Source: Balneolaceae bacterium | Lineage (GTDB): Bacteria; Bacteroidota; Rhodothermia; Balneolales; Balneolaceae | Direction of reading: 5' to 3' | Assembly (NCBI GenBank): GCA_007693295.1 | Contig: REDT01000194.1 | Location: 1 to 59,864, forward strand | DNA: 59,864 nucleotides | Shown here: positions 1 to 6,529 of the stretch, one piece after another | How the letters are laid out: every line of letters starts with the position of its first letter | Position numbering within the stretch: position 1 is the stretch's first letter | Made by a program: the position numbers and the translations under genes | Notes under the pieces: generated by a model | What the model was told of the DNA's origin: nothing | Database searches by the model: none | The model's input: only the letters and a program-made list of their open reading frames with translations

Positions 1-588
1 TGCCCAAAAGCGGGCAACACTATTTGAAAGGTGACAGTATAAAAGTCCCCTCTCGCCCCGTAGGGATGCCTACGACAAGCGGGGATTGCCCCGTAGGGAT
101 CCCTTCGGGAAGGGGTGTGTCCGTGAAGGGAGAATCGTTGATTTTAGCCCAAAAAACGCCATTTATAAAAATCTGTCACTGGTAGCGAAAGCCCATGCTT
201 TTATGGGCTAAAGTCGAAGGATCTCACTGCGCTTCGCTTCGTGGAATAAAAGAGGAGCCCCGTTATCAGCAGGAGCCCTTTAGAGCTTTGTTTAAGGTAG
301 TCCCCATCACTGGGAGATGTCTCCACTACGCACCGGAAACCCGTCGGTGCTCCCCCGTAAGGGATCCCTTTGGGGCGGTCGACAAGACAGGGCTGCTTTT
401 ATTGATGAAGGCGGCGTTTTAGTATCCCAACCATGCAATAACCTGATTTACGCCGCTGCCAGTATTTTACCTATCATCCCATCACTCACTCCCTCCGTCT
501 CCCCATCACCCCGAGCAACGCTGGCACCCAATGAATACGTTGTCACTGTATTGGCGGGTCTTTTTACCCATTCTTGGCCATGAATGAC
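1..588. other. Intergenic region rich in small repeats
   Basis: There is no convincing gene here; the short ORFs in the track have no recognisable protein character. The stretch holds GC-rich direct and inverted repeats, including a 39-base unit at 47-85 that recurs inside the ars operon at 6260-6298. Variants of 'cgtagggatccct' follow at about 90-120 and 355-375. The region lies downstream of the minus-strand TonB receptor gene, so it also acts as that gene's 3' flank, but I see no clean terminator with a T-run. Confidence 0.6.
47..85 (+). repeat. 39-bp dispersed repeat, copy 1
   Basis: The unit has the form CCCCTCT-GCCCCG-AGGGATGCCTA--CAAG-GGGGA. It matches the copy at 6260-6298 at 34 of 39 positions by eye. 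The ends CCCCTCT and AG-GGGG are partly complementary, so a hairpin is possible. No coding role is apparent. Confidence 0.6.
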
Positions 589-2583
589 CTACCTGATCTG
601 CAACCTTACTCCCCCCATCATCCATCTGCCCGGCATGGGTGGGCCGAGAATCTCCTGGTATTGGGTGTCGGTCAGGTTCAGTGCCCGGGCATAGATTACT
701 GCGCGGTTCAAAACCGAGTATTCGATATTCAGATTAGTGACGAAGTAGCTGTCGGGCACCGCTGCGCCGATGATATCGGCAGTATCTGCCGCGCGCATAC
801 GATACGAGGATTGCGAATAGATCAAAAAGCGGTCAAATGAGATCCGCAGACCCAGATTTAGCTGATGAGAAGGGTGATTGGCAATGTATTTTGAAACCTC
901 ACCGGTATCGGCTGTTGTGCGGATATAGGTGTATCCGGCCTCCAGTCCAGCCATCCGGTTGTTTGCAAGACGAAATTGCTGAGAGGCTTGAAGTTCAAGG
1001 CCGGAAGTTTGTGCGCTAGAGATATTCTGCGTGTAGAAGTAGTTCTCGCCGGGCCGGAGGTTATCTGCATTTTCAATCTGGTCTGAATTGGTTAACACAT
1101 AGTCGATCAGGTTACTGGAGGTGCGGTAAAAACCCGTAGCGGAGAGCTGGGTTTGTTCAAGCGGATTCCAGTCAGCCCCAAGATCAAAAGAGTAGGAGCG
1201 TTCGGGGGCCAGATCGGGATTTCCGATATTTCGTCCGGGTGTCAAATCGGGTATCTGCGACGATATAAAGCGCTCCGTGAAGTCGCCCACGCGAATGGCC
1301 CGGCCCGCTGAACCTCGAAGAATTACGCTCCCTAGATCATAGGATGTACTCAGCTGCGGCAGCAGTTCAGCACGGCCCCGGGTATCGAACTGGATCCGGC
1401 TGCTGGCCGTCATATTTAATCGCTCAACAGGGTTCAGCTGGGCTATCAGGTAGATGCCGCCCATCAGCTCATCGTGATCGCCGCGGTCGGTACTTGCGAT
1501 CTGTTTATTTGTGAGCTGAACGCCACCCATTAATCTTGAAGAGCCCGCCCCAATTCTGCCGGTGGTTACCTGGTGCGAGAGGTTCATGAAAAACAGATCG
1601 GTGGTGTGCTCATTTACAGGAATCCCGATACGTGAATTGAAGTCGAAATCGTCGTTTACATTTCTCCACGACACGTTCAGTTCGGTTCGATGGTTGCCGC
1701 TATCCCTGGTGAGAGCTGAGAGTAACCAGCGGCTGTTAATCTGCTCTGTCGATTCATCAAATTCACTCCGGGTGTAGAAATACCGCGCGCTGAAATCACG
1801 GTCATCCAGTCCGCCACGCAGATAAAACGACCAGTTCTCGGCTAGCCTGTAGGACAATGAGGATGTAAAGCTGGTCATCTCAAAATAGTTGTCATAAAAT
1901 TCCTGGTCTGATGCACCCGCATCAAAACCGGGATTGGAGAGGCGCTCACCGTCTGACTGAATGGTTCGCAGCGAGGCGCTTAGCCGCAACCTGTTTCTCT
2001 GCATTTCAACGGCAACATCGCCCGAAATAAGATTGTTTTGGCCTGCTGCGAAATCTGCCACCGCGTACGTTACCGTATCATCCGGGCGCTGAACCTCACG
2101 CTCCATGTACATCTTCGTTTTGATATGTACAACTCCGCCAACGGCATCGGCACCGTAGGATGCACTGGCCGGACCCCGAATCAGTTCAACCTGTCCGATC
2201 TCGGATAGTGAAACCGGTATATTTGTATTGAAATGGGCCGTAAGCGGATCATTCAGGGGCACGTTGTCGAGCATGAAAAGCACCTGAGAGTAGGTGCTGC
2301 CCCGAATGCCCACATCGGCCTGAACGCCGAAACCCTGTCGCGAATTGATATTTATACCCGATAAAGTGCGGATCAATTCATCCACAGAAGAGACCGGCAT
2401 CTGCCGGATATCGGCCTGAGTCAGTACGGAAACGTGTTTACCGCTTTCCGATACCGTAGATGTAATTCTTGACGCCGTAACCTGGATCGAGTCAAGCTTT
2501 ACGGTGGTTTGTGAATGTGCCACATCAGCCAAAAGGATGAAGGCCAATAAGATGACAGGAAGCAGACGGTTTTGCATGAGCAT
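589..2583 (-). CDS. TonB-dependent outer membrane receptor, BtuB-like
   Basis: A 664-residue outer membrane receptor with an N-terminal signal peptide (about residues 1-24, ending AHSQ). A TonB-box-like segment 'DSIQVTASR' follows at about 31-39. The plug domain runs to about residue 155 and contains 'VELIRGPASASYGADAVGG', and the rest is a beta-barrel ending in an aromatic-rich strand. Length and plug resemble the BtuB/FepA-type receptors without the extra carboxypeptidase-like domain. Such receptors take up cobalamin, siderophores or similar ligands using TonB energy. The substrate is unknown: I see no cobalamin riboswitch in the 180 bases upstream and no transport genes beside it. The neighbouring gene upstream is divergent. 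An alternative start is Met3. Confidence 0.85.
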   Translation of the reverse strand: MLMQNRLLPVILLAFILLADVAHSQTTVKLDSIQVTASRITSTVSESGKHVSVLTQADIRQMPVSSVDELIRTLSGININSRQGFGVQADVGIRGSTYSQVLFMLDNVPLNDPLTAHFNTNIPVSLSEIGQVELIRGPASASYGADAVGGVVHIKTKMYMEREVQRPDDTVTYAVADFAAGQNNLISGDVAVEMQRNRLRLSASLRTIQSDGERLSNPGFDAGASDQEFYDNYFEMTSFTSSLSYRLAENWSFYLRGGLDDRDFSARYFYTRSEFDESTEQINSRWLLSALTRDSGNHRTELNVSWRNVNDDFDFNSRIGIPVNEHTTDLFFMNLSHQVTTGRIGAGSSRLMGGVQLTNKQIASTDRGDHDELMGGIYLIAQLNPVERLNMTASSRIQFDTRGRAELLPQLSTSYDLGSVILRGSAGRAIRVGDFTERFISSQIPDLTPGRNIGNPDLAPERSYSFDLGADWNPLEQTQLSATGFYRTSSNLIDYVLTNSDQIENADNLRPGENYFYTQNISSAQTSGLELQASQQFRLANNRMAGLEAGYTYIRTTADTGEVSKYIANHPSHQLNLGLRISFDRFLIYSQSSYRMRAADTADIIGAAVPDSYFVTNLNIEYSVLNRAVIYARALNLTDTQYQEILGPPMPGRWMMGGVRLQIR

Positions 2584-2763
2584 ATCGGACTAACGAGATA
2601 AAATATTCACGGTCTTTTTATTCGCACAAAAGGTAACGCAGTTCGCTTACAGCCACAATGAAAAGTTCAGAAAACTCGATTCCTAAAAAATTTTGCAGGC
2701 GAACTTATTCTGAATAATAGCAGCGAAACGGAATGATATACGGGATACATCAGTTTAATTCCA

Positions 2764-3654
2764 GTGGCTGCGCAAACAAAGATATATCAGGTATTAAGTG
2801 ACGAAAACGTAAAGAAAAGAGCTGAGAAGTGGACCGTCTATCTCTCCTTTTTTCTTTTTATAGGGCACCTGATTTTAATTGCTTTACGAAACACCTTTCC
2901 GGAAGCGCTCTATCTGCAGTCTCTCAACCCCAATTACCTGGCAGCACTCTATACTCCGTTCAGTGTAATCCTGGTGTATGAAGTGTACCTGCTTATTCTG
3001 GCACTGCCTCTCTCTTTTTCGAACTCTATCCGGAAACAGTATGAGATTATTTCACTGATCATTATCCGGCGGGTATTCAAGGACATCTCAATGTTTGACG
3101 ATTTTGAGCAGATTGCCGAACAGAAGGAGGTGATATTTCAAATTGCCTCAGATCTTGGCAGTGGCCTTCTGCTCTTCTTTCTGGTCGGGGTTTTTTACCA
3201 GGTAAGCCTGAAGCGAAAGAAACTCAAGTCTCTCTCTGAAGATGAGATCAAACGGTTTGTATACCTGAAGGAGAGAGTAGCCCTGCTGTTACTCATCATT
3301 TTCACATCGCTCACGGTGCTATCTGTTTATGAATTTGGTTCAGAAGTGTACCAGCTGATCTTTTTTGATGAGCCTTTTACCCTCGATTTGAACGTGATCT
3401 TTTTTGTCGAATTCTATACGGTTATGATTTTTGCGGATGTGTTTATTTTTATCGCTTCATTTATGTTCAGTCAAACCTACGCCAGGCTGCTCAGAAATGC
3501 AGGATTTGTCTGCTCAACGGTTATTCTTCGCATATCTCTTTCAGCTGATCCCGAGTTCAGCGGCTGGATTGCAGCAACTGCGCTTCTAACCGGAATACTA
3601 TCCCAGCTGATCTATGTCTACTTTAGCAAACTGGAGGAGCAGGAGTCGGATTGA
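2764..3654 (+). CDS. Multi-pass membrane protein of unknown function
   Basis: A 296-residue protein that I do not recognise. The hydrophobic pattern suggests about six transmembrane segments, near residues 25-45, 58-83, 130-150, 170-190, 212-236 and 250-285. A charged cytoplasmic-looking stretch containing 'IRRVFKDISMFDDFEQIAEQKE' chemistry lies near 95-125. A second basic patch, 'KRKKLKSLSEDE', lies near 152-163. The start in the ORF track is GTG; no in-frame ATG is close. It is divergent from the TonB receptor and shares a 180-base gap with it. No catalytic motif or transporter signature is visible. Confidence 0.7.
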   Translation: MAAQTKIYQVLSDENVKKRAEKWTVYLSFFLFIGHLILIALRNTFPEALYLQSLNPNYLAALYTPFSVILVYEVYLLILALPLSFSNSIRKQYEIISLIIIRRVFKDISMFDDFEQIAEQKEVIFQIASDLGSGLLLFFLVGVFYQVSLKRKKLKSLSEDEIKRFVYLKERVALLLLIIFTSLTVLSVYEFGSEVYQLIFFDEPFTLDLNVIFFVEFYTVMIFADVFIFIASFMFSQTYARLLRNAGFVCSTVILRISLSADPEFSGWIAATALLTGILSQLIYVYFSKLEEQESD

Positions 3655-3825
3655 TTTGTTCTCAAATCTCTTAGAGAATCGTTTGGGTAAACATTATCGG
3701 GTCCGGTAACTTTCGTGGTTATAGCAACTTAACCAAAGCTTACTTATCGGTTTTCAATAATTTCCAAGTCGCCCATTCGTTGATTATATTAACTGATAAG
3801 CGATAAATTTTTCTTCTATAATAAA

Positions 3826-4041
3826 ATGGCTGCACAAAATAATCTTATAGAAAGGCGAAAAGACATACTAGGTGGTACACCTGTCTTCAAAGGTACGCGT
3901 GTCCCGGTTAGCACCTTTTTTGAATATCTGGAAGCTGACCATTCCCTTAACGAATTTCTGGAAGATTTTCCCACAGTAACAAAAGAACAAGCAATTCAGG
4001 TGCTTGAGAGATTTAAAGATCAACTACTTCAGCCGCAATGA
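3826..4041 (+). CDS. DUF433 antitoxin-like protein
   Basis: A 71-residue DUF433 protein. The typical motif 'GGTPVFKGTRVPVSTFFEYL' is present (residues about 16-35), followed by 'FLEDFPTVTKEQ'. DUF433 proteins are winged-helix-like and are commonly the upstream partner of a DUF5615 PIN-like protein in VapBC-like type II toxin-antitoxin pairs. Here the stop codon overlaps the start of the DUF5615 gene (ATGA at 4038-4041), which is the usual coupling. The likely role is to neutralise the toxin and repress the operon; this is inferred from the family, not shown by the sequence. The downstream partner carries a frameshift, so the pair may be inactive. Confidence 0.8.
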   Translation: MAAQNNLIERRKDILGGTPVFKGTRVPVSTFFEYLEADHSLNEFLEDFPTVTKEQAIQVLERFKDQLLQPQ

Positions 4042-4371
4042 TCAAGATTTTGATGGATGAATGCCTTCCAAAAAAATTGAAGTACAGAATTGAAGAATTA
4101 GACTCGACCTTTTTTGTTAAGACTACTCCTCAAATGGGGTGGGCAAGTTTTTCGAATGGAGAGTTATTATCAGTGGCCGAGGGTGAATTTGATTTTTTTA
4201 TAACCAGTGACAAAAACCTGAGTTTCCAACAATCTATTCCCTCATCTTCTATTCAGGTTGTACTTATGAAAGCACAAGACCAATACTTATGAAGATTTGC
4301 TGCCACTGGTTCAGAAATTGACACCGGTAGTTAAAACTCATAAGCCCGGGAATTTTTTAGAAATCGAGTAG
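4038..4371 (+). pseudogene. DUF5615 PIN-like toxin gene with a one-base frameshift
   Basis: The annotated frame gives 84 residues and stops at 4292. The start 'MIKILMDECLPKKLKYRI' carries the acidic PIN-like residue, and 'FFITSDKNLSFQQ' is the second acidic motif. The family usually continues to about 110 residues. Moving one base at C4275 opens a second frame that reads K-T-N-T-Y-E-D-L-L-P-L-V and ends 'HKPGNFLEIE' at the TAG of 4369-4371, which restores the expected 110-residue length. I read this as a one-base insertion. The ORF may still yield a shortened protein with both acidic motifs. A sequencing error is the main alternative. Confidence 0.75.
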
Positions 4372-4579
4372 GGATTGCAAAAACAAGCTTTGCAAGCGAA
4401 TTTTGCCACTGAATAGCCAAAATCAAAGCTATTAACCTTGTAGAAAGCCTGAGTTTTCACCAGATTAACTGCCATGGATGGTCAAACCACTAAGCCGACG
4501 CCTTATTTGTATGATTAAGGCGGTAAGTGGGTTAACGTATAGTTGCCGGACCTTTTTTCCCGAACCTGAAATGAGTATA
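4372..4579. other. Intergenic region before arsR
   Basis: No gene is seen. A 7-bp hairpin CGCCTTA/TAAGGCG lies at 4499-4522; it has no T-run, so it is not a clear terminator for the toxin-antitoxin pair. The rest is AT-rich spacer leading to the arsR operator. Confidence 0.5.
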
Positions 4580-4599
4580 TTATCGTAATTAAACGATAA
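4580..4599. promoter_or_regulatory. Probable ArsR operator in front of arsR
   Basis: A perfect inverted repeat TTATCGT-AATTAA-ACGATAA with 7-base arms and a 6-base spacer. It ends 3 bases before the arsR start codon. Its core ATCGT-N6-ACGAT recurs at 5619-5638 upstream of arsD. Position and symmetry fit binding of a dimeric ArsR repressor and autoregulation. Binding is inferred. Confidence 0.75.
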
Positions 4600-4602
4600 A
4601 GC

Positions 4603-4932
4603 ATGGAAACATTGAATCCACCTGTCCATTTGAACGATCCGGAACTGAAGAGGTCGGCGGCTATTGCAAAAGCATTAGGCCATCCGGCACGTATTGCCAT
4701 TCTGAAACTGCTGGCACAGCGCGATACCTGTTTTTGCGGTGATATTACCGAAGTGCTGCCGCTTGCACAATCCACCGTATCACAGCATCTGAAAGCACTG
4801 AAGGCTGCCGGGCTTGTCACCGGAGAAGTAGAGGGTGTGCGAACCTGCTACTGCCTGAATCCGGATGGGGTAAAGGAGCTGAAAAACCTGCTTTCTGAAC
4901 TCTCCGATGAGCTATTCGATACCTGCTGCTAG
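4603..4932 (+). CDS. arsR: ArsR-family metalloid-responsive repressor
   Basis: A 109-residue winged-helix regulator. 'ALGHPARIAILKLL' (about 24-37) is the conserved first part, and 'STVSQHLKALKAAGLV' (about 58-74) is the recognition helix. A CXC pair, Cys43 and Cys45 in 'CFCGD', aligns with the first two arsenite ligands of the classical ELCVCDLC motif. The third ligand position is not Cys. The protein ends in Cys108-Cys109, and 'RTCYCLN' adds more thiols, so the As(III) site may be built differently. The role is to repress the ars genes until arsenite or antimonite binds. The palindrome directly upstream and its copy in front of arsD support this assignment. Confidence 0.9.
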   Translation: METLNPPVHLNDPELKRSAAIAKALGHPARIAILKLLAQRDTCFCGDITEVLPLAQSTVSQHLKALKAAGLVTGEVEGVRTCYCLNPDGVKELKNLLSELSDELFDTCC

Positions 4933-4938
4933 GTTTTC

Positions 4939-5235
4939 TTATCCCTGGGTGAGCAGTATTATACTGTCTTTTAATGCCCCAACCGAGTGAGGCACATTTG
5001 CGGGAATATCTATTTCATCAAACTGTTTCATGCGTATATCTTTCTTCTCCTGGTGATAGATAACATCCCCTTCTAAAACTAATAGCTTTGTGGGATGTTT
5101 AGCTTTGTGCTCTTCCAGCTTCATTCCTTTGTTAAAACCAAACAGAAGTACTTTAAATGAATCGCCAATATGAAATGATTTGGCTATCGGGGAGTCAGAA
5201 GATTTTAGCTGTTCTTTTATCTCTTTAATTGTCAT
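4939..5235 (-). CDS. Small cupin-domain protein
   Basis: A 98-residue single-domain cupin. The pattern 'GMKLEEHKAKHPTKLLVLEG' (about 37-56) and 'PANVPHSVGALKDS' (about 78-91) corresponds to the two cupin motifs, although the His set is reduced. It probably folds as a beta-barrel with or without a metal; the reaction is unknown. It lies convergent to arsR (stops 6 bases apart) and interrupts the spacing between arsR and arsD. It may be a simple passenger of the ars locus or an independent stress gene. No operator-like palindrome is visible at its own start. Confidence 0.75.
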   Translation of the reverse strand: MTIKEIKEQLKSSDSPIAKSFHIGDSFKVLLFGFNKGMKLEEHKAKHPTKLLVLEGDVIYHQEKKDIRMKQFDEIDIPANVPHSVGALKDSIILLTQG

Positions 5236-5392
5236 GGCAGGCTTATATTTTAAATTTGGTACCTAATCATTACACTAATAATATGATATAGCTTATAGAA
5301 TGCAAATTTTCTTCAGAAGAGAGATTTTCGTTAGTGTTGTCCTAATTAGGCTATGTTGTCAACTTATTGGTACAATTATGGCACTTTACTAA

Positions 5393-5578
5393 ATTCAAAA
5401 AGCAGAGGAGGAACTTGGAGCAGCCATAGAAGAGATCAAAGATTGGGATAAAGAGATTACGACAGCTGAATTTGGCACCGTTACCAGAGCTGAAGCACTT
5501 GCAAGAATTATGACCCATACGGCCTATCACGCCGGTCAGATTGCCTTGGCAGTTAAATACGGAGATAGCCAGGAATAA
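5393..5578 (+). pseudogene. DinB-family C-terminal remnant
   Basis: An open frame without a start codon reads 'KAEEELGAAIEEIKDW' and ends 'MTHTAYHAGQIALAVKY' before TAA at 5576-5578. The motif H-x-x-Y-H-x-G-Q-I matches the C-terminal metal-binding helix of DinB-like proteins and resembles 'HMAYHTGQIVLLAK' of the intact gene at 13004-13555. A stop codon at 5390-5392 closes the frame upstream and no N-terminal half is visible. I read it as a decayed, N-terminally deleted gene. It is too short for the ORF track. Confidence 0.65.
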
Positions 5579-5618
5579 GCTGAAGAATTGTAAATTTGGG
5601 ATTGGAATGCCGTTCTAT

Positions 5619-5638
5619 TAATCGTATTATTACGATAA
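5619..5638. promoter_or_regulatory. Probable ArsR operator in front of arsD
   Basis: TAATCGT-ATTATT-ACGATAA is an inverted repeat with one mismatch in the 7-base arms. It has the same ATCGT-N6-ACGAT core as the site in front of arsR. It ends 28 bases before the arsD start. The two sites suggest that one ArsR controls both transcription units. Confidence 0.75.
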
Positions 5639-5666
5639 TAAAATAATAACACATAACCTTTTTTTA

Positions 5667-6251
5667 ATGAAGACGAATCTAGAGACAAAAACCCTAATTG
5701 AAGTTTATGATCCTGCCATGTGTTGCAGTACCGGAGTATGCGGGCCTGACGTGGATGATTCCCTTGCCGATTTTGCCAACGACATGAAATGGCTGAAAAC
5801 AGAGGGGATTGAAGTGAATCGTTTTAATCTCGGGCAGGAGCCGGAGGTTTTTAAATCGAACCCTACGGTGCTTTCAAGGCTGCAGAAAGGAGGTTCAGAT
5901 GTTCTGCCCATTATCATGATTAACGGTGAGATGGTTTCTGAAGGCGGCTACCCCGACCGGCGGCAGCTCACAGAGTGGCTTGCAATGGCTCCTGAAAAAA
6001 ACAATGGAGTGGCTAAATCATCAGATTTGTTGAACGCCCTGGAAATGGCGGTCACCGAAGGGAATGAAGCCGGCATGAGATCGCTGTTTCAAAAAGGAAA
6101 AGAGGAGGGACTTTCTATTGAGGAGCTGGTAGACTCCATGCAGACGGGAATCAACAATCGTCAGCGCGCAACCCAAGCCACGCTCCAAACGGCAAACGAA
6201 CTATTAGGTGTACAGCCCGGCGCATGCGCTCCGGGAAGCGGGTGTTGTTGA
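5667..6251 (+). CDS. arsD: ArsD-like arsenic metallochaperone with C-terminal extension
   Basis: Residues about 10-112 form the ArsD thioredoxin-like domain. The As(III)-binding thiols are Cys19, Cys20 and Cys25 in 'MCCSTGVC', and the domain continues through 'VLPIIMINGEMVSEGGYP'. ArsD delivers arsenite to the ArsA ATPase. The usual protein is about 110-120 residues; this one has 194. The extra segment (about 120-180) reads like a helical bundle ('EEGLSIEELVDSMQTGINNR') and the chain ends 'GACAPGSGCC' with Cys187, Cys193 and Cys194. These may serve as the second thiol set known from longer ArsD proteins. The extension resembles half of a carboxymuconolactone decarboxylase-like bundle, but this is a guess from pattern. 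It lies just behind an ArsR operator and 5' of arsA. Confidence 0.88.
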   Translation: MKTNLETKTLIEVYDPAMCCSTGVCGPDVDDSLADFANDMKWLKTEGIEVNRFNLGQEPEVFKSNPTVLSRLQKGGSDVLPIIMINGEMVSEGGYPDRRQLTEWLAMAPEKNNGVAKSSDLLNALEMAVTEGNEAGMRSLFQKGKEEGLSIEELVDSMQTGINNRQRATQATLQTANELLGVQPGACAPGSGCC

Positions 6252-6259
6252 GAATAAAT

Positions 6260-6298
6260 CCCCTCTGGCCCCGAAGGGATGCCTATGGCAAGAGGGGA
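6260..6298 (+). repeat. 39-bp dispersed repeat, copy 2
   Basis: Same unit as at 47-85 with five differences. It starts 9 bases after the arsD stop codon. Confidence 0.6.
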
Positions 6299-6412
6299 CA
6301 GATGAAAACGCGTACAGCGATATCATCAGGGGTGTGTACAGCATGGTGTTGAGGCATACCCCGGGACACACCCCTCGTTTGACTCGAAATGCTTCGCATG
6401 CTCGTCTGCACT

Positions 6413-6434
6413 TATCCCCTCTCGAGAGGGGATA
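6413..6434. repeat. Perfect 22-base palindrome
   Basis: The sequence TATCCCCTCTCGAGAGGGGATA is fully self-complementary. It lies about 95 bases before arsA. There is no T-run, so an intrinsic terminator is unlikely; it could be an mRNA hairpin or protein site. Confidence 0.7.
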
Positions 6435-6529
6435 TCTTCATCCACCATTGCCCTCCGACGGCTGGCGGAGAGACACTCACTAGCTAAGCTGCAACCAAGA
6501 AATTTATTTACATTTGAATCACCACCATC

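Larger units (their letters stand above)
6252..6529. other. Repeat-filled gap between arsD and arsA
   Basis: This 278-base gap inside the presumed ars operon contains no gene. It holds the second 39-bp repeat copy (6260-6298), the inverted CGGG/CCCG tract near 6355-6375, and a perfect 22-base palindrome at 6413-6434. The 91-residue ORF across it is made of repeats. The structures could attenuate or process the arsD-arsA transcript. Confidence 0.6.

Noticed and set aside
2584-2763. Cobalamin riboswitch in front of the BtuB-like receptor
   Set aside because: I looked for the B12 box (GCCACTG) and the usual long folded leader; neither is in this 180-base gap.
6208-6483. 91-residue ORF overlapping the end of arsD
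   Set aside because: It is made of the 39-bp repeat and palindromic DNA and has no start context or protein features.
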